A stretch of 64,000 nt of DNA, from positions 106,925 to 170,924 of the forward strand of contig WELA01010047.1 of the NCBI GenBank assembly GCA_009602735.1. The letters are read 5' to 3'. The position numbers were made by a program, and so were the translations under genes. Numbering within the stretch: position 1 is the first letter of the stretch; every line of letters starts with the position of its first letter. A model generated the notes under the pieces. It searched no databases. It was given only the letters and a program-made list of their open reading frames with translations, and was not told the DNA's origin. Origin of the DNA: Mesotaenium endlicherianum (lineage: Eukaryota; Streptophyta; Zygnematophyceae; Zygnematales; Mesotaeniaceae). Below are positions 11,149-23,283 of the stretch, one piece after another.

Positions 11149-12926
11149 TCATTTTTTCCTCTTTGTGCTTCTTGCAGGCTGCCTCCAAGGGGTCTTCTGC
11201 TGCTTCTTGATGGTGGCAGGCTGCCTCCCTGAAGTCTTTGGGCTTCTAATAAAGAGACTTGGGGCTGGTCCAAGATGGGGGTTGGCGGCATGGAAGCGCT
11301 TCAACTTTCTCTGAACTTTGTCAAGGTAGTGCGCCGCCACCCAACTACTTTCCGAATCTGGATATCCTTTCCACTTGATCAGGTATTGCTGCTGTCTCCT
11401 GAAATTTCTCACAGCCACTACGTCTTCCACTTCGTACTCCAAATGATCATCCACTATTGTTGGGCCTGGTGGGGTGGTCACACGTCCTGGGGACTTGTTG
11501 TCGGGTTGCACATACGGCTTGAAGAGGGAAGCGTGGAATACGGGGTCGATGTGCATAGTCTGGGGAAGTCCTAGCTGGAAAGCAACGGGGTTGACTTGCT
11601 GGATAATCTTGAAGGGTCCCAAATACTTGGGAGAGAACTTGCTGTCGGCAGGCCTGTTGTGCAGGGAAATATTCTTGGATGATAGTAACACGTTGTCACC
11701 CACTATGTCATAATTTCTCTTTCGGATCTGTTTGCCACTCTTGCTTGAGCATCTTGCGCGTTTTGTAGAGCTTTATTCGCTGCTGTAAGGGCTGCTTCTA
11801 ATGTCTCCATAAAATTTGTTGGTGCAGGTACTTCATCAAGGCCAGCCGTGAAGCTGAGCGGCGTGGTTGGATGGAAGCCATAGTTGAGGAAGAATGGGGA
11901 CTCTTGGGTAGAGGCTTGCGTTGTGTTATTGTAGGCAAACTCCAGGGGGGTCAAGTACATGTCCCAATCTTGCTCCAGAGTAGACACGTAGGCCTTTAGA
12001 GAGGTCTTTAGGGTACGATTCATACGCTCGGTTTGCTTATCTGATTGTGGGTGGTAGGCGGTAGACATATCCAGCGATGTACCCAAGTTCTTGAAGAGAT
12101 TTTTCCTGAAATGGCTTGTGAATCTTGGGTCTCTATCTGACACAATTCTTGATGGTAGTCCATGGAGTCGGAAGATGTTGTCAAAGATGAGTCTTGCAAG
12201 TTGTGGTGCTGTAGCCTTAGTCGTCGTGGGAATAAAATGAGCCATCTTGGTAAGTCTGTCCACCACCGTGAGTATTGCATTATGGCCTCGAGGTGTCACG
12301 GGCAAGTCCACGATAAGGTCCATTGAGATGTCCGTCCATTGTCTTTTGGGGATTGGTAGTGGTTGGAGGAGTCCTTCCGCCTTTTGCGATGATGGATTGA
12401 TTCTTTGGCATGTGTCACAGCTCCTGCAGTACTCCTTGACTTGCTTAGACATGCTTGGCCAACAATAAGTCCTAGCTAGAACGCCCGTGGTCCATAGGAT
12501 TCCAAAGTGTCATCCAAGAGGGTTGTCGTGTGCTTCTCGTAGAAGCAATAGCCGGACGTCTATGTCATTAGGAACACATCTCTGGCCCGTATCTTGCCTC
12601 ACCCAATAATTGCCTTCTTGCTTCTTGCATGGGTCCAAGGCTGCTTCTCCGTTCTTGGAGTAAGGGTCTCTTTCAAAGGCGGCTGAAAATCGAGCATCCA
12701 GATCTGTCTTAAGAGATACCATCACTGCATTTAATTGCAGCCTTGAGAAGGGGTCAGCCGGGTTTGTCTTGCCGAGGTGGTACTGAATTGTGATGTTGTA
12801 TTGTTGCAAGTATCCGCTCCATCTTGCTTGTCTCCTTGAGAGATACGGCTGCGTCTGGAGGTGCTTTAACGCCTCGTGGTCCGTGGTGACTAGTACTTTG
12901 CGTCCTTCAACGTAGCAGCGCCAAAC
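11149..12926 (-). pseudogene. A2 pol block (RNase H, integrase, chromodomain)
   Basis: Minus-strand integrase and chromodomain coding region closely similar to A1 and A7, including YHPQSD, the [11 protein letters not shown] helix and the chromodomain YLIKWKGYPDSESSW, continuing back through the integrase zinc region to the RNase H tail at the A3 junction. Fossil with several breaks. Confidence 0.88.
12922..12926. repeat. Target site duplication of A3 (left copy), CAAAC
   Basis: CAAAC directly before the 5' LTR is repeated directly after the 3' LTR at 18965-18969. Five bases is the usual length for Ty3/gypsy integrases. The target is the RNase H coding region of A2. Confidence 0.9.
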
Positions 12927-13428
12927 TGTAGTGATTTGAGTTATTATATATTAGTTTGCATATATTTTAATGTTTTCAAATATATTTGGAGTAGTATTGT
13001 GTGGAGTCAAGTGTGAATAGGTACTCTAGTAACTTGGTTCATGTCCTTTGAACCTTCCAAGGCATTTTCGAAGTTAGAGGAAAGACCTAGAAAACTCCAT
13101 GTGGCAAAAGTCAAATGTGCCATTTTTAGGTCAAAAGGACATGTGTACATTATTCTAGAAAGAGGTGGCAAGTTTTGGGATGTGTTGGGTGCCAACACAT
13201 CAACATACACTTTCCTAGAAATTACTTATGTGACAAGTATTTAAACAAGAGCTAGAATATAGAAAGACATTCTAGAATCACTCTTGTACTTGCCAAAATC
13301 CAGAAATATATTAACTTTCAAGAAGCCATCTCTCTTTCAAGAAGCTACCACTTGTGTTCAAAGATCCTTGTCTTGAATAGATAAAGTATTCTGTTTTACT
13401 AAGTACTTTATCTATCTGTTTCACTACA
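12927..13428 (+). repeat. A3 5' LTR
   Basis: 502 bases, TGTAGTGATTTGAG to TTTCACTACA. It should carry the promoter: a TATA-like word (TATTTAAA) lies at 13239-13246, where other copies read TATATAAA. Confidence 0.95.
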
Positions 13429-13429
13429 G

Positions 13430-13441
13430 TGGTATCGGAGC
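13430..13441 (+). other. A3 primer-binding site (initiator Met tRNA type)
   Basis: TGGTATCGGAGC starts two bases after the LTR. It matches the 3' end of plant initiator methionine tRNA except for one base. The same site, with small variants, follows the 5' LTRs of A4 (23271-23282, minus) and A5 (47577-47588). Confidence 0.85.
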
Positions 13442-13465
13442 TAGGCACTTTGGTAGCACAAGAAG

Positions 13466-14746
13466 ATGGCCGATCCTCAAGACCAACAGCAAGCTTTTGA
13501 AGGAAGCCCTTCCTCTCCAAGACACCCTCCTCCAGCGCCGATGGGAGAGCCCACTCAAGAAAACCTGCAACTACAAGAAGCACCACAAGAAGGAGCACAC
13601 CCTCCTCCAGCGTCGATGGGAGAGCCTACTCAAGGAAATCTGCAACAACAAGAAGCACCACAAGGAGGAGCACCGCCCAATCCCGTGGCAGCCGCTATAG
13701 CAAAGTTGACCCCACCACAAGGAGTTCCCGCAAATGAGTGGGGAGCCTTCCTAATGACCGTCCACAACCAAGTGTTCCTGGCCACCTATGAAGCAACCGT
13801 GCAAGCGTCAAGAGAAGCTATGGCTGCCATGGTTGCCCCTATTGCGAGCAATGCTCAAAATCCAGCCCCGGCTCAAGCGCCTACGCAAGAGCCAACGAGA
13901 GCAAGGAAACTCATCAAGCCCGGAAAACCCGACACTTTCAACCGCGGAAAAGGTGCCAACCTGAATTTATGGCTCTACCAAGTGGAGACGTACCTCGCAT
14001 TCCTTAAAGTACCCGAGGAGGACTACGTTCCCTTTGCCGTTACCTTACTTAGAGGAGCAGCAACATCATGGTGGCGTAACTATCAAGCGGCTATATATCA
14101 AGCTATGGCGCACCCCATGCTCGGCCAAGAGCCCCCACCATCATATGCAAGATGGGCAGATTTTCGTGAGGCCCTCAAGAAGCAATTCATGCCCATCAAT
14201 GCGGAGAAGATTGCCCGAGGAAAGCTCCACCATCTCAAGCAAACGACGTCCGTTCAAGAGTATACATCCAGATTTCACGCCCTCACTCTTGAGATCCCCA
14301 ACATGTCTCTCGAGGAGAAGATTGACCGTTACATCTTTGGCCTCAAACCCAAGGTGGCAAAGGAAGTGGAGTTACGCGACTTGACGGACTTCTCAAAGAT
14401 CATTGAAGTGGCCCAAAAGGTGGATACCTTGGATTTCAAGCACTCCGTGCCTTCATCTTCACGGGTACCGACGACGCGGGTGTACGCAGCCCCTTCCACA
14501 TCCGAATCTGGACCCACACCCATGGAAATCGGAGTTATTAAAAGGGACCCCGCGGCTGCCCGGAAGAGTGGAAGACCCTCCAATGACACTTATGATGCAA
14601 GAAACCAGCAAGGAGTGAAAGCAAGACTCTCCCCGGCTGAAAAAGAAGCTCTCATGACGGCTGGACTATGCTTCTATTGCAAGGAAAAGGGCCATCGTGC
14701 ACTTTCATGCCCCAAAAAGTTGTCAAAAAACGGACAGCGCCGGTAG
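13466..14746 (+). CDS. gag: A3 gag
   Basis: 426-residue Gag. It begins [11 protein letters not shown], 25 bases after the primer site, which fixes the start. The amino end is a Gln/Pro-rich region with a repeated PPPAxMGEPTQxNLQ unit (two copies). A retrotransposon Gag domain follows (about residues 150-290, with [18 protein letters not shown] and [11 protein letters not shown]), and one CCHC zinc knuckle lies near the end ([14 protein letters not shown], about residues 402-415). Gag forms the virus-like particle and binds element RNA. It overlaps pol by about 79 bases in a different frame, an arrangement also kept in A4. The frame is open end to end. Confidence 0.93.
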   Translation: MADPQDQQQAFEGSPSSPRHPPPAPMGEPTQENLQLQEAPQEGAHPPPASMGEPTQGNLQQQEAPQGGAPPNPVAAAIAKLTPPQGVPANEWGAFLMTVHNQVFLATYEATVQASREAMAAMVAPIASNAQNPAPAQAPTQEPTRARKLIKPGKPDTFNRGKGANLNLWLYQVETYLAFLKVPEEDYVPFAVTLLRGAATSWWRNYQAAIYQAMAHPMLGQEPPPSYARWADFREALKKQFMPINAEKIARGKLHHLKQTTSVQEYTSRFHALTLEIPNMSLEEKIDRYIFGLKPKVAKEVELRDLTDFSKIIEVAQKVDTLDFKHSVPSSSRVPTTRVYAAPSTSESGPTPMEIGVIKRDPAAARKSGRPSNDTYDARNQQGVKARLSPAEKEALMTAGLCFYCKEKGHRALSCPKKLSKNGQRR

Positions 14747-17700
14747 GCCAGGAGCCTACCACCCCAAGACCCACTTCACGAGAAGGCAACACGCCAAGTG
14801 AGGTGGAGACCCCCGTTGAAGACGACGTTCCAGCCCCAATGAGTTTGAGAGGTTACCTTGGAGGAGAGAAGGTCCACATCTTGGTGGATAGCGGAGCTCA
14901 AGGCAACTTCATTGCTGCAGATTTTGCCACCAAGCACGGTATTACTATGCGAACTCTTGACCACGACGAGGAGATTATGATGCCCGATGGATTCTCCTAT
15001 ACTACCCCTTCCAAGAAGACGTACCCCTTGGCACTCTCTATCAAGTCCTTCAAGGATAGAGTAGTGTTCTCCCCCATGCAATTGGGCAAGTACGACGTCA
15101 TCCTAGGGACGCCTTGGTTGACCAAGCACAACCCCCAAGTTGATTGGAGGACCGGTACTATCAAGATCAAGAATGACATCACTTCAAGAATCTGTATTTT
15201 GCGCGCAATCCAGAATATCCAGACCCAAGACATCCAGAAGCCGGCACACGAGATACTATTGTCCGCCCTCCAACTCAAGAGACTTGTGAGGAAGGGACAC
15301 GAGCTTCTTTTGGCCTTGATCACGCCAAAAGACATCAAGAAAGACATCGAGAGTCAAGAAGGCAGCCCCGTTCCCAAGGAGATACAAGAAGTCTTTGAGG
15401 ACTACAAAGAAGTGTTCTCCCCGGAATTGCCCAAGGGCCTACCCCCCAAAAGATTCGTAGACCACAAGATAGAGTTGGAGCCCGGAAGCAAGCCCATCTC
15501 TCGGCCTACGTTCAAAATGTCATACACGGAGCTAGACGAAGTCAAGAAGCAAATCAAGGAGCTACTGGAGCATGGCTTCATTCGACCTAGCAAGTCGCCA
15601 TTTGGAGCCCCGGTGCTATTTGTCAAGAAGAAAGATGGTACCTTGAGGATGTGTGTGGACTATCGCGCCCTCAACAAGATCACCATCAAGAATCGATACC
15701 CGCTGCCGCGCATGGATGAGCTCATGGACCGGCTGGTTGGAGCCAAGTACTTCACGAAGATTGACTTACGGAGCGGCTACCACCAGATTCGCATCGCAGA
15801 ACCGGACATAGAGAAGACGGCATTCAGGACAAGATATGGACATTTTGAGTTCATGGTCCTGCCATTTGGACTCACCAACGCGCCAGCAACTTTCATGACT
15901 ATGATGAACACCATATTTCAGCCCATGTTGGACAGATTTGTGGTGGTATTCATCGATGACATCCTTATCTACAGCAAGACCCTTGAAGAGCATGCGAGAC
16001 ACTTGAAAGAAGTCCTTGAAGTATTGAAGCAAAACAAGCTGTTTGCGAAGGAGTCAAAATGCGAGTTTGCCAAACAAGAAGTGGAGTTCCTAGGTCTCCA
16101 CGTGACTGCTGATGGCATCAAGATAGACCCCAAGAAGACCACGGTGGTGGAGGAATGGCCAACCCCCACGACCAAGAAAGAACTCCAGTCATTCTTGGGA
16201 TTTGCCAATTGGTACAGAAAATTCATCCAAGGCTTCTCGCACATAGCAGCCCCCCTGACAGATCTACTCAAGAAGGACAGGCTATATACATGGACCGAGA
16301 AAGAGGAAGAGGCATTTCAAGAGTTAAAGCGAAGATTGACCACATCCCCGGTGCTCACACTCCCAAGTCCAAACCCAGATTGGCCCTTCCACGTCATCAC
16401 CGATGCATCTTCCTATGCAATAGGAGCAATCCTGCTTCAAGACCAAGGCAAGGGACTGCAGCCCATCGCCTACGAGTCAAGGAAGCTAAATCCAGCCGAG
16501 CAAAATTATACAACCACGGAGCGAGAGGCATTGGCGATTGTACATGCCTTGAAGGTTTGGCGCTGCTACGTTGAAGGACGCAAAGTACTGGTCACCACGG
16601 ACCACGAGGCGTTAAAGCACCTCCAAACGCAGCCGTATCTCTCAAGGAGACAAGCAAGATGGAGCGGATACTTGCAACAATACAACATCACGATTCAGTA
16701 CCAGCCCGGCAAGACAAACCCGGCTGACCCCCTCTCAAGACTGCAATTAAATGCAGTGATGGTATCCCTGAAGACAGATCTGGAAGCTCGATTTTCAGCC
16801 GCCTATGAAAGAGACCCTTACTACAAGAACGGAGAAGCAGCCTTGGACCCATGCAAGAAGCAAGAAGGCAATTATTGGGTGAGGCAAGATACGGGCCAGA
16901 GATGTGTTCCTAATGACTTAGACCTCCGGCTCTTGCTTCTACGAGAAGCACACGACAACCCTCTTGGAGGACACTTTGGAATCCTAAGGACCACGGGCGT
17001 TCTAGCTAGGACTTATTGTTGGCCAGGCATGTCTAAGCAAGTCAAGGAGTACTGCAGGAGCTGTGACACATGCCAAAGAATCAAGCCATCATCGCAAAAG
17101 GCGGGAGGACTCCTCCAACCACTACCAATCCCGGAAAGACAATGGACGGACATCTCAATGGACCTTATCGTGGACTTGCCCGTGACACCTCGAGGCCATA
17201 ATGCAATACTCACGGCGGTGGACAGACTTACCAAGATGGCTCATTTTATTCCCACGACGACTAAGGCTACAGCACCACAACTTGCAAGACTCATCTTTGA
17301 CAACATCTTCCGACTCCATGGACTACCATCAAGAATTGTGTCAGATAGAGATCCAAGATTCACAAGCCATTTCTGGAAAAATCTCTTCAAGAACTTGGGT
17401 ACATCGCTGGATATGTCTACTGCCTACCACCCACAATCAGATGGGCAAACCGAGCGTATGAATCGTACCCTAAAGACCTCTCTAAAGGCCTACGTGTCTA
17501 CCCTCGAGCAAGACTGGGACATGTACTTGACCCCCCTCGAGTTTGCCTACAACAACACTACGCAGGCCTCTACCCAAGAGTCCCCATTCTTTCTCAACTA
17601 TGGCTTCCATCCAACCACGCCGCTGAGCTTCACGACTTGCCATGATGAAGTACCTGCAGCCACAGATTTTATGGAGACATTAGAAGCAGCCCTTACAGCA

Positions 17701-17766
17701 GCGAAGAAAGCTCTACAACAGGCGCAAGATGCTCAAGCAAGAGTGGCAAACAAGGTCTCTACATAA
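14668..17766 (+). CDS. pol: A3 pol (protease, RT, RNase H, integrase core)
   Basis: A 1032-codon frame. Order: retropepsin ([13 protein letters not shown], about residues 71-83; VILGTPWL), reverse transcriptase ([16 protein letters not shown], about 328 on; [11 protein letters not shown], the active-site DD), RNase H ([25 protein letters not shown]), integrase zinc region (HxxxGHFG ... CRSCDTCQR) and DDE core ([27 protein letters not shown]). It lies in the -1 frame relative to gag and overlaps it, consistent with programmed frameshifting as known in Ty3/gypsy. The first in-frame ATG lies inside the CCHC region of gag and may not be the true start of translation. The element as a whole is not complete. 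Confidence 0.93.
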   Translation: MLLLQGKGPSCTFMPQKVVKKRTAPVGQEPTTPRPTSREGNTPSEVETPVEDDVPAPMSLRGYLGGEKVHILVDSGAQGNFIAADFATKHGITMRTLDHDEEIMMPDGFSYTTPSKKTYPLALSIKSFKDRVVFSPMQLGKYDVILGTPWLTKHNPQVDWRTGTIKIKNDITSRICILRAIQNIQTQDIQKPAHEILLSALQLKRLVRKGHELLLALITPKDIKKDIESQEGSPVPKEIQEVFEDYKEVFSPELPKGLPPKRFVDHKIELEPGSKPISRPTFKMSYTELDEVKKQIKELLEHGFIRPSKSPFGAPVLFVKKKDGTLRMCVDYRALNKITIKNRYPLPRMDELMDRLVGAKYFTKIDLRSGYHQIRIAEPDIEKTAFRTRYGHFEFMVLPFGLTNAPATFMTMMNTIFQPMLDRFVVVFIDDILIYSKTLEEHARHLKEVLEVLKQNKLFAKESKCEFAKQEVEFLGLHVTADGIKIDPKKTTVVEEWPTPTTKKELQSFLGFANWYRKFIQGFSHIAAPLTDLLKKDRLYTWTEKEEEAFQELKRRLTTSPVLTLPSPNPDWPFHVITDASSYAIGAILLQDQGKGLQPIAYESRKLNPAEQNYTTTEREALAIVHALKVWRCYVEGRKVLVTTDHEALKHLQTQPYLSRRQARWSGYLQQYNITIQYQPGKTNPADPLSRLQLNAVMVSLKTDLEARFSAAYERDPYYKNGEAALDPCKKQEGNYWVRQDTGQRCVPNDLDLRLLLLREAHDNPLGGHFGILRTTGVLARTYCWPGMSKQVKEYCRSCDTCQRIKPSSQKAGGLLQPLPIPERQWTDISMDLIVDLPVTPRGHNAILTAVDRLTKMAHFIPTTTKATAPQLARLIFDNIFRLHGLPSRIVSDRDPRFTSHFWKNLFKNLGTSLDMSTAYHPQSDGQTERMNRTLKTSLKAYVSTLEQDWDMYLTPLEFAYNNTTQASTQESPFFLNYGFHPTTPLSFTTCHDEVPAATDFMETLEAALTAAKKALQQAQDAQARVANKVST

Positions 17767-18463
17767 TAAACTCTGCAAATTTCTTTGGCTGTAGTCCATG
17801 AGTAGCCGGTCATTTGGAGTCCAAGTTTGCTCAATTTAGAGCACTGGAAAGAGAGATATGATGCTCTAAGTAGAAGGGGGTCAGGCTGCTGGCATTGTTA
17901 GAACAGAATATGCCTTGTGCCAGCCATTGTGCCCTAACGTGAACTTGGAATGCTCTCAAACTCAAGACCCTCGTAGAACATCTTACAGCGCCCATTTAGA
18001 GACTTAGTTTGCAGAATTTGGAGAAGTATAGAAGGACTTATGATTTTCAGAAGTTTTCGCACAGATTTGGAGGAGTGCCTACCCTCTCAGCTCTCAACGA
18101 CACTCCAGAAATAAGAATGCTCTCAAATTTGATGACCCGGTAGAGTTCTTTGACGCGGTCCGTTTGAAACACAAATTTTCAGATTTAGAGCAATTCTGTG
18201 GCCGCTATGATTTTTGAATTTGTGGCAGATTCTAGGCCAACTTGTACAATTTTCTTTATCATTAAGGAGTAGGCTAGCCAATAAGGTCACACCACCTACG
18301 ACCTTGCCTAGTCTACCTTATATGTGTCGTACCTGACTTGGCGCCTTTGACTAGTCCTCTTCACATGTGTGGCATCTGACTTGAAACTGTTGACTAGTTT
18401 GCTCCACATGTGTAAGACCTGGCATGACGCGCCGAGACGTCGCTTTTTCTATTGGGGGGGTGA
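17767..18463 (+). other. A3 3' non-coding region and polypurine tract
   Basis: About 700 bases shared with the other family A copies, with no open frame. It ends in TTGGGGGGGTGA (18453-18463), the polypurine tract that primes plus-strand synthesis, directly before the 3' LTR. Equivalent tracts lie next to the 3' LTRs of A1, A2, A6 and A7. Confidence 0.8.
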
Positions 18464-18964
18464 TGAAGTGATTTGAGTTATTATATATTAGTTTGCATAT
18501 AGTTTAATATTCTCAAATATATTTGGAGTAGTATTGTGTGGAGTCAAGTGTGAATAGGTACTCTAGTAACTTGGTTCATGTCCTTTGAACCTTCCAAGGC
18601 ATTTTCGAAGTTAGAGGAAAGACCTAGAAGAACTCCATGTGGCAAAAGTCAAATGTGCCATTTTTAGGTCAAAAGGACATGTGTACATTATTCTAGAAAG
18701 AGGTGGCAAGTTTTGGGATGTGTTGGGTGCCAACACATCAACATACACCTTCCTAGAAATTACTTATGTAGCAAGTATATAAACAAGAGCTAGAACATAG
18801 AAAGAGGGGAGAATCACTCTTGTACTTGCCAAAATCCAAAAATATATTACCTTCCAAGAAGCCATCTCTCTTTCAAGAAGCTACCACTTCTGTTCAAAGA
18901 TCCTTGTCTTGAATAGTTAAAGTATTCTATTTCACTAAGTACTTTATCTATCTGTTTCACTACA
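18464..18964 (+). repeat. A3 3' LTR
   Basis: 501 bases, TGAAGTGATTTGAG to TTTCACTACA, with a TATATAAA word at 18777-18784. It carries a small block (AGAGGGGAGAATCAC) absent from the A3 5' LTR but present in the LTR of A7. Confidence 0.93.
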
Positions 18965-18975
18965 CAAACCTTCAA
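18965..18975 (-). mobile_element. Continuation of A2 after A3, 11 bases
   Basis: The target duplication CAAAC plus CTTCAA continues the A2 RNase H sequence as it reads in unbroken copies. At 18976 the sequence jumps to a different place in family A, where A4 begins. A2 and A4 therefore abut here. Confidence 0.7.
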
Positions 18976-19002
18976 ATATTCTTGGATGATAGTAACACGT
19001 TG

Positions 19003-22000
19003 TCACCCACTCTGTACGTAATTTCTTTTGGATCTGTTTGCCATTCTTGCTTGAGCATCTTGCGCGTGTTGTAGAGCTTTCTTCGCTGCTGTAAGGGCTG
19101 CTTCTAATGTCTCCATAAAATCTGTGGCTGCAGGTACTTCATCATGGCCAGCCGTGAAGCTCAGTGGCGTGATCGGATGGAAGCCATAGTTGAGGAAGAA
19201 TGGGGACTCTTGGGTAGAGGCCTGCGTAGTGTTGTTGTAGGCAAACTCGAGGGGGGTCAAGTACATGTCCCAGTCTTGCTCGAGGGTAGACACGTAGGCC
19301 TTTAGAGAGGTCTTTAGGGTACGATTCATACGCTCGGTTTGCCCATCTGATTGTGGGTGGTAGGCAGTAGACATATCCAGCGATGTACCCAAGTTCTTGA
19401 AGAGATTTTTCCAGAAATGGCTTGTGAATCTTGGATCTCTATCTGACACAATTCTTGATGGTAGTCCATGGAGTCGGAAGATGTTGTCAAAGATGAGTCT
19501 TGCAAGTTGTGGTGCTGTAGCCTTAGTCGTCGTGGGAATAAAATGAGCCATCTTGGTAAGTCTGTCCACCACCGTGAGTATTGCATTATGGCCTCGAGGT
19601 GTCACGGGCAAGTCCACGATAAGGTCCATTGAGATGTCCGTCCATTGTCTTTCGGGGATTGGTAGTGGTTGGAGGAGTCCTCCCGCCTTTTGCGATGATG
19701 GCTTGATTCTTTGGCATGTGTCACAGCTCCTGCAGTACTCCTTGACTTGCTTAGACATGCCTGGCCAACAATAAGTCCTAGCTAGAACGCCCGTGGTCCT
19801 TAGGATTCCAAAGTGTCCTCCAAGAGGGTTGTCGTGTGCTTCTCGTAGAAGCAAGAGCCGGAGGTCTATGTCATTAGGAACACATCTCTGGCCCGTATCT
19901 TGCCTCACCCAATAATTGCCTTCTTGCTTCTTGCATGGGTCCAAGGCTGCTTCTCCGTTCTTGTAGTAAGGGTCTCTTTCATAGGCGGCTGAAAATCGAG
20001 CTTCCAGATCTGTCTTCAGGGATACCATCACTGCATTTAATTGCAGTCTTGAGAGGGGGTCAGCCGGGTTTGTCTTGCCGGGCTGGTACTGAATCGTGAT
20101 GTTGTATTGTTGCAAGTATCCGCTCCATCTTGCTTGTCTCCTTGAGAGATACGGCTGCGTTTGGAGGTGCTTTAACGCCTCGTGGTCCGTGGTGACCAGT
20201 ACTTTGCGTCCTTCAACGTAGCAGCGCCAAACCTTCAAGGCATGTACAATCGCCAATGCCTCTCGCTCCGTGGTTGTATAATTTTGCTCGGCTGGATTTA
20301 GCTTCCTTGACTCGTAGGCGATGGGCTGCAGTCCCTTGCCTTGGTCTTGAAGCAGGATTGCTCCTATTGCATAGGAAGATGCATCGGTGATGACGTGGAA
20401 GGGCCAATCTGGGTTTGGACTTGGGAGTGTGAGCACCGGGGATGTGGTTAATCTTCGCTTCAACTCTTGAAATGCATCTTCCTCTTTCTCGGTCCATGTA
20501 TATAGCCTGTCCTTCTTGAGTAGATCTGTTAGGGGGGCTGCTATGTGCGAGAAGCCTTGGATGAATTTTATGTTCCAATTGGCAAATCCCAAGAATGACT
20601 GGAGTTCTTTCTTGGTCGTGGGGGTTGGCCATTCCTCCACCACCGTGGTCTTCTTGGGGTCTATCTTGATGCCATCAGCAGTCACGTGGAGACCTAGGAA
20701 CTCCTCTTCTTGTTTGGCAAATTCGCACTTCGACTCCTTTGCAAATAGCTTGTGTTGCTTCCATACTTCAAGGACTTCTTTCAAGTGTCTCGCATGCTCT
20801 TCAAGGGTCTTGCTGTAAATAAGGATGTCATCGATAAATACCACCACAAATCTGTCCAACATGGGCTGAAATATGGTGTTCATCATAGTCATGAAAGTTG
20901 CTGGCACGTTGGTGAGTCCAAACGGCAGGACCATGAACTCAAAATGTCCATATCTTGTCCTGAATGTCGTCTTCTCTATGTCCGGTTCTGCGATGCGAAT
21001 CTGGTGGTAGCCGCTCCGTAAGTCAATCTTTGTGAAGTACTTGGCTCCAACCAGCCGGTCCATGAGCTCATCCATGCGCGGCAGCAGGTATCGATTCTTG
21101 ATGGTGATCTTGTTGAGGGCGCGATAGTCCACACACATCCTCAAGGTACCATCTTTCTTCTTGACAAATAGCACCGGGGCTCCAAATGGCGACTTGCTAG
21201 GTCGAATGAAGCCATGCTCCAGTAGCTCCTTGATTTGCTTCTTGACTTCGTCTAGCTCCGTGTATGACATTTTGAACGTAGGCCGAGAGATGGGCTTGCT
21301 TCCGGGCTCCAACTCTATCTTGTGGTCTACGAATCTTTTGGGGGGTAGGCCCTTGGGCAATTCCGGGGAGAACACTTCTTTGTAGTCCTCTAAGACTTCT
21401 TGTATCTCCTTGGGAACGGGGCTGCCTTCTTGACTCTCGATGTCTTTCTTGATGTCTTTTGGCGTGATCAAGGCCAAAAGAAGCTCGTGTCCCTTCCTCA
21501 CAAGTCTCTTGAGTTGGAGGGCGGACAATAGTATCTCGTGTGCCGGCTTCTGGATGTCTTGGGTCTGGATATTCTGGATTGCGCGCAAAATACAGATTCT
21601 TGAAGTGATGTCATTCTTGATCTTGATAGTACCGGTCCTCCAATCAACTTGGGGGTTGTGCTTGGTCAACCAAGGCGTCCCTAGGATGACGTCGTACTTG
21701 CCCAATTGCATGGGGGAGAACACTACTCTATCCTTGAAGGACTTGATAGAGAGTGCCAAGGGGTACGTCTTCTTGGAAGGGGTAGTATAGGAGAATCCAT
21801 CGGGCATCATAATCTCCTCGTCGTGGTCAAGAGTTCGCATAGTAATACCGTGCTTGGTGGCAAAATCTGCAGCAATGAAGTTGCCTTGAGCTCCGCTATC
21901 CACCAAGATGTGGACCTTCTCTCCTCCAAGGTAACCTCTCAAACTCATTGGGGCTGGAACGTCGTCTTCAACGGGGGTCTCCACCTCACTTGGCGTGTTG

Positions 22001-22119
22001 CCTTCTCGTGAAGTGGGTCTTGGGGTGGTAGGCTCCTGGCCTACCGGCGCTGTCCGTTTTTTGACAACTTTTTGGGGCATGAAAGTGCACGATGGCCCTT
22101 TTCCTTGCAATAAAAGCAT
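19003..22119 (-). CDS. pol: A4 pol
   Basis: A 1038-codon frame nearly identical to A3 pol: retropepsin ([13 protein letters not shown]), reverse transcriptase ([11 protein letters not shown]), RNase H and integrase core through the region after the DDE motif. It overlaps gag by 79 bases, exactly as in A3, which supports a conserved gag-pol frameshift. No chromodomain is seen within this copy, whose 3' side is missing. Confidence 0.9.
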   Translation of the reverse strand: MLLLQGKGPSCTFMPQKVVKKRTAPVGQEPTTPRPTSREGNTPSEVETPVEDDVPAPMSLRGYLGGEKVHILVDSGAQGNFIAADFATKHGITMRTLDHDEEIMMPDGFSYTTPSKKTYPLALSIKSFKDRVVFSPMQLGKYDVILGTPWLTKHNPQVDWRTGTIKIKNDITSRICILRAIQNIQTQDIQKPAHEILLSALQLKRLVRKGHELLLALITPKDIKKDIESQEGSPVPKEIQEVLEDYKEVFSPELPKGLPPKRFVDHKIELEPGSKPISRPTFKMSYTELDEVKKQIKELLEHGFIRPSKSPFGAPVLFVKKKDGTLRMCVDYRALNKITIKNRYLLPRMDELMDRLVGAKYFTKIDLRSGYHQIRIAEPDIEKTTFRTRYGHFEFMVLPFGLTNVPATFMTMMNTIFQPMLDRFVVVFIDDILIYSKTLEEHARHLKEVLEVWKQHKLFAKESKCEFAKQEEEFLGLHVTADGIKIDPKKTTVVEEWPTPTTKKELQSFLGFANWNIKFIQGFSHIAAPLTDLLKKDRLYTWTEKEEDAFQELKRRLTTSPVLTLPSPNPDWPFHVITDASSYAIGAILLQDQGKGLQPIAYESRKLNPAEQNYTTTEREALAIVHALKVWRCYVEGRKVLVTTDHEALKHLQTQPYLSRRQARWSGYLQQYNITIQYQPGKTNPADPLSRLQLNAVMVSLKTDLEARFSAAYERDPYYKNGEAALDPCKKQEGNYWVRQDTGQRCVPNDIDLRLLLLREAHDNPLGGHFGILRTTGVLARTYCWPGMSKQVKEYCRSCDTCQRIKPSSQKAGGLLQPLPIPERQWTDISMDLIVDLPVTPRGHNAILTVVDRLTKMAHFIPTTTKATAPQLARLIFDNIFRLHGLPSRIVSDRDPRFTSHFWKNLFKNLGTSLDMSTAYHPQSDGQTERMNRTLKTSLKAYVSTLEQDWDMYLTPLEFAYNNTTQASTQESPFFLNYGFHPITPLSFTAGHDEVPAATDFMETLEAALTAAKKALQHAQDAQARMANRSKRNYVQSG

Positions 22120-23246
22120 AGTCCAGCCGTCATGAGAGCTTCTTTTTCAGCCGGGGAGAGTCTTGCTTTCACTCCTTGCTGGTTTCTTGCATCATAAGTG
22201 TCATTGGAGGGTCTTCCACTCTTCCGGGCAGCCGCGGGGTCCCTTTTAATAACTCCGATTTCCATGGGTGTGGGTCCAGATTCGGATGTGGAAGGGGCTG
22301 CGTACACCCGCGTCGTCGGTACCCGTGAAGATGAAGGCACGGAGTGCTTGAAATCCAAGGTATCCACCTTTTGGGCCACTTCAATGATCTTTGAGAAGTC
22401 CGTCAAGTCGCGTAATTCCACTTCCTTTGCCACCTTGGGTTTGAGGCCAAAGATGTAGCGGTCAATCTTCTCCTCGAGAGACATGTTGGGGATCTCAAGA
22501 GTGAGGGCGTGAAATCTGGATGTATACTCTTGAACGGACGTCGTTTGCTTGAGATGGTGGAGCTTTCCTCGGGCAATCTTCTCCGCATTGATGGGCATGA
22601 ATTGCTTCTTGAGGGCCTCACGAAAATCTGCCCATCTTGCATATGATGGTGGGGGCTCTTGGCCGAGCATGGGGTGCGCCATAGCTTGATATATAGCCGC
22701 TTGATAGTTACGCCACCATGATGTTGCTGCTCCTCTAAGTAAGGTAACGGCAAAGGGAACGTAGTCCTCCTCGGGTACTTTAAGGAATGCGAGGTACGTC
22801 TCCACTTGGTAGAGCCATAAATTCAGGTTGGCACCTTTCCCGCGGTTGAAAGTGTCGGGTTTTCCGGGCTTGATGAGTTTCCTTGCTCTCGTTGGCTCTT
22901 GCGCAGGCGCTTGAGCCGGGGCTGGATTTTGAGCATTGCTCGCAATAGGGGCAACCATGGCAGCCATAGCTTCTCTTGACGCTTGCACGGTTGCTTCATA
23001 GGTGGCCAGGCCCACTTGGTTGTGGACGGTCATTAGGAAGGCTGCCCACTCATTTGCGGGAACTCCTTGTGGTGGGGTCAACTTTGCTATAGCGGCTGCC
23101 ACGGGATTTGACGGTGCTCCTCCTTGTGGTGCTTCTTGTTGTTGCAGATTTTCTTGAGTGGGCTCTCCCATCGGCGCTGGAGGAGGGTGTCATGGAGAGG
23201 AAGGGCTTCCTTGGAAAGCTTGCTGTTGGTCTTGAGGATCGGCCAT
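22041..23246 (-). pseudogene. gag: A4 gag
   Basis: Same Gag as A3: MADPQD start near 23246, Gln/Pro-rich leader with the PPP-MGEPTQ repeat, Gag domain and a single CCHC knuckle ([14 protein letters not shown]) overlapping the start of pol. Most of it (22041-23171) is one open frame. The leader differs in the number of repeat units from A3. Fossil, about one break. Confidence 0.88.
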
Positions 23247-23283
23247 CTTCTTGTGCTACCAAAGTGCCTAGCTCCCATACCAC

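Larger units (their letters stand above)
9878..12926 (-). mobile_element. A2: Ty3/gypsy chromovirus fragment (family A)
   Basis: A minus-strand family A copy inserted into the reverse transcriptase region of A1. Its 3' LTR is 9878-10380, then the C run marking the polypurine tract, a ~700-base 3' non-coding region, and pol from the chromodomain and integrase (from 11149) back to RNase H, where A3 has inserted at 12927. Eleven bases of A2 resume after A3 (18965-18975). Gag and 5' LTR are not seen. Broken, with several breaks. Confidence 0.88.
12927..18964 (+). mobile_element. A3: Ty3/gypsy element with both LTRs (family A)
   Basis: The most complete family A copy. LTRs at 12927-13428 and 18464-18964 bracket a primer-binding site, gag, pol, a ~700-base 3' non-coding region and a G-run polypurine tract (18454-18460). 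A perfect 5-bp target duplication, CAAAC, flanks it (12922-12926 and 18965-18969). It sits inside A2 on the opposite strand. By eye the two LTRs differ at about 4-5 percent of positions, so the insertion is not recent unless the LTRs come from different parents. It is not whole: gag and most of pol are open, with about one major break. Confidence 0.95.
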
